NCBI GenBank assembly: GCA_902761395.1
Contig: CACWKJ010000087.1
Location: 1 to 5,294 of the forward strand
Reading direction: 5' to 3'
Length of the DNA: 5,294 nucleotides
Source: an uncultured Elusimicrobium sp.
Lineage (GTDB): Bacteria > Elusimicrobiota > Endomicrobiia > Endomicrobiales > Endomicrobiaceae
A program made the position numbers and the translations under genes. Positions 5,051 to 5,294 of the stretch are shown here, one piece after another (positions within the stretch are counted from its first letter, which is position 1; each line of letters opens with the position of its first letter). The notes beneath the pieces were generated by a model. The model was not told where the DNA came from and made no database searches. It was given only the letters and a program-made list of their open reading frames with translations.

Positions 5051-5294
5051 ATGGCATTTCAAAAGAAAGAAGTAGTAGAAAAATTTAAAACACATGCAAC
5101 AGACACAGGTTCACCTGAAGTTCAAGTTGCATTGTTGACAACAAGAATCAACTATTTGGCAAATCATTTTAAAAAGTTTCCTAAGGATTTTGCTTCAAGA
5201 GTAGGTTTCTTAAAGATGATCGGTCAAAGAAGAAGACTTCTTGATTATTTAAAAAGAACAGACAAAGAGTCTTACACAGCTATTTTGAAAAAAT
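5051..5294 (+). CDS. rpsO: 30S ribosomal protein uS15, cut off by the window end
   Basis: This is a small-subunit primary binding protein that contacts helices of the 16S rRNA central domain and starts platform assembly. The first 81 residues are present with an open frame to the window edge. The family has about 88-89 residues, so only the last few are missing. Diagnostic segments are DTGSPEVQVALLT (18-30), RINYLANHF (32-40) and QRRRLLDYLKR (59-69). The usually strongly conserved KDHHSRRGLL block reads KDFASRVGFL (45-54) here, although the Asp and Ser of that block and the preceding His39 are kept. It is divergently oriented to the fab operon and has its own leader and strong ribosome binding site. 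pnp often follows rpsO in bacteria but lies outside this window. Confidence 0.97.
   Translation, partial: MAFQKKEVVEKFKTHATDTGSPEVQVALLTTRINYLANHFKKFPKDFASRVGFLKMIGQRRRLLDYLKRTDKESYTAILKK

Overview
The window is an AT-rich bacterial segment (roughly one-third G+C by eye). It carries a nearly complete type II fatty-acid/phospholipid initiation cluster on the minus strand and, divergently on the plus strand, the start of the ribosomal protein S15 gene. Reading the minus strand in its own 5'->3' direction, the order is yceD (DUF177) - rpmF (bL32) - plsX - fabH - fabD - fabG - acpP. This is the classic order known from E. coli and many other bacteria; fabF would be expected beyond position 1. The genes are tightly packed (gaps of 12, 1, 5 and 6 bp, then a 4-bp ATGA overlap). 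Only fabG-acpP has a longer spacer, 76 bp, and it holds no visible terminator, so the cluster looks like one transcription unit.

The products act together in the cytosol. FabD makes malonyl-ACP from malonyl-CoA and holo-ACP (AcpP). FabH condenses it with acetyl-CoA. FabG reduces the 3-ketoacyl-ACP. PlsX diverts finished acyl-ACP to acyl-phosphate for membrane phospholipid. The two ribosome-linked genes at the head (yceD and rpmF) couple the unit to ribosome production. The catalytic residues of every enzyme are present.

The region between the operon and rpsO (about 4763-5050) is extremely AT-rich. It holds a perfect sigma70-type promoter facing the fab operon (TTGACA, 17-bp spacer, TATAAT), a plausible promoter facing rpsO, an 8-bp-arm dyad, a small heptamer array and a potential AU-rich hairpin in the S15 leader.

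The main anomaly is in yceD. A perfect 20-bp tandem duplication (4707-4746) lies just inside the gene and puts its first codons out of frame with the rest. Removing one copy restores a continuous 154-residue DUF177 protein that starts at 4762, directly downstream of the consensus promoter. As written, only a 12-codon opening peptide, or a 94-residue C-terminal part from an internal Met, can be read.

Taxonomy cannot be fixed from this window. The zinc-ribbon form of bL32, the low G+C and the protein style would suit a host-associated lineage such as Elusimicrobiota or a Melainabacteria-like group, but this is a low-confidence impression. I see no mobile element, CRISPR array, tRNA or rRNA, and no evidence of an undescribed multi-gene system.
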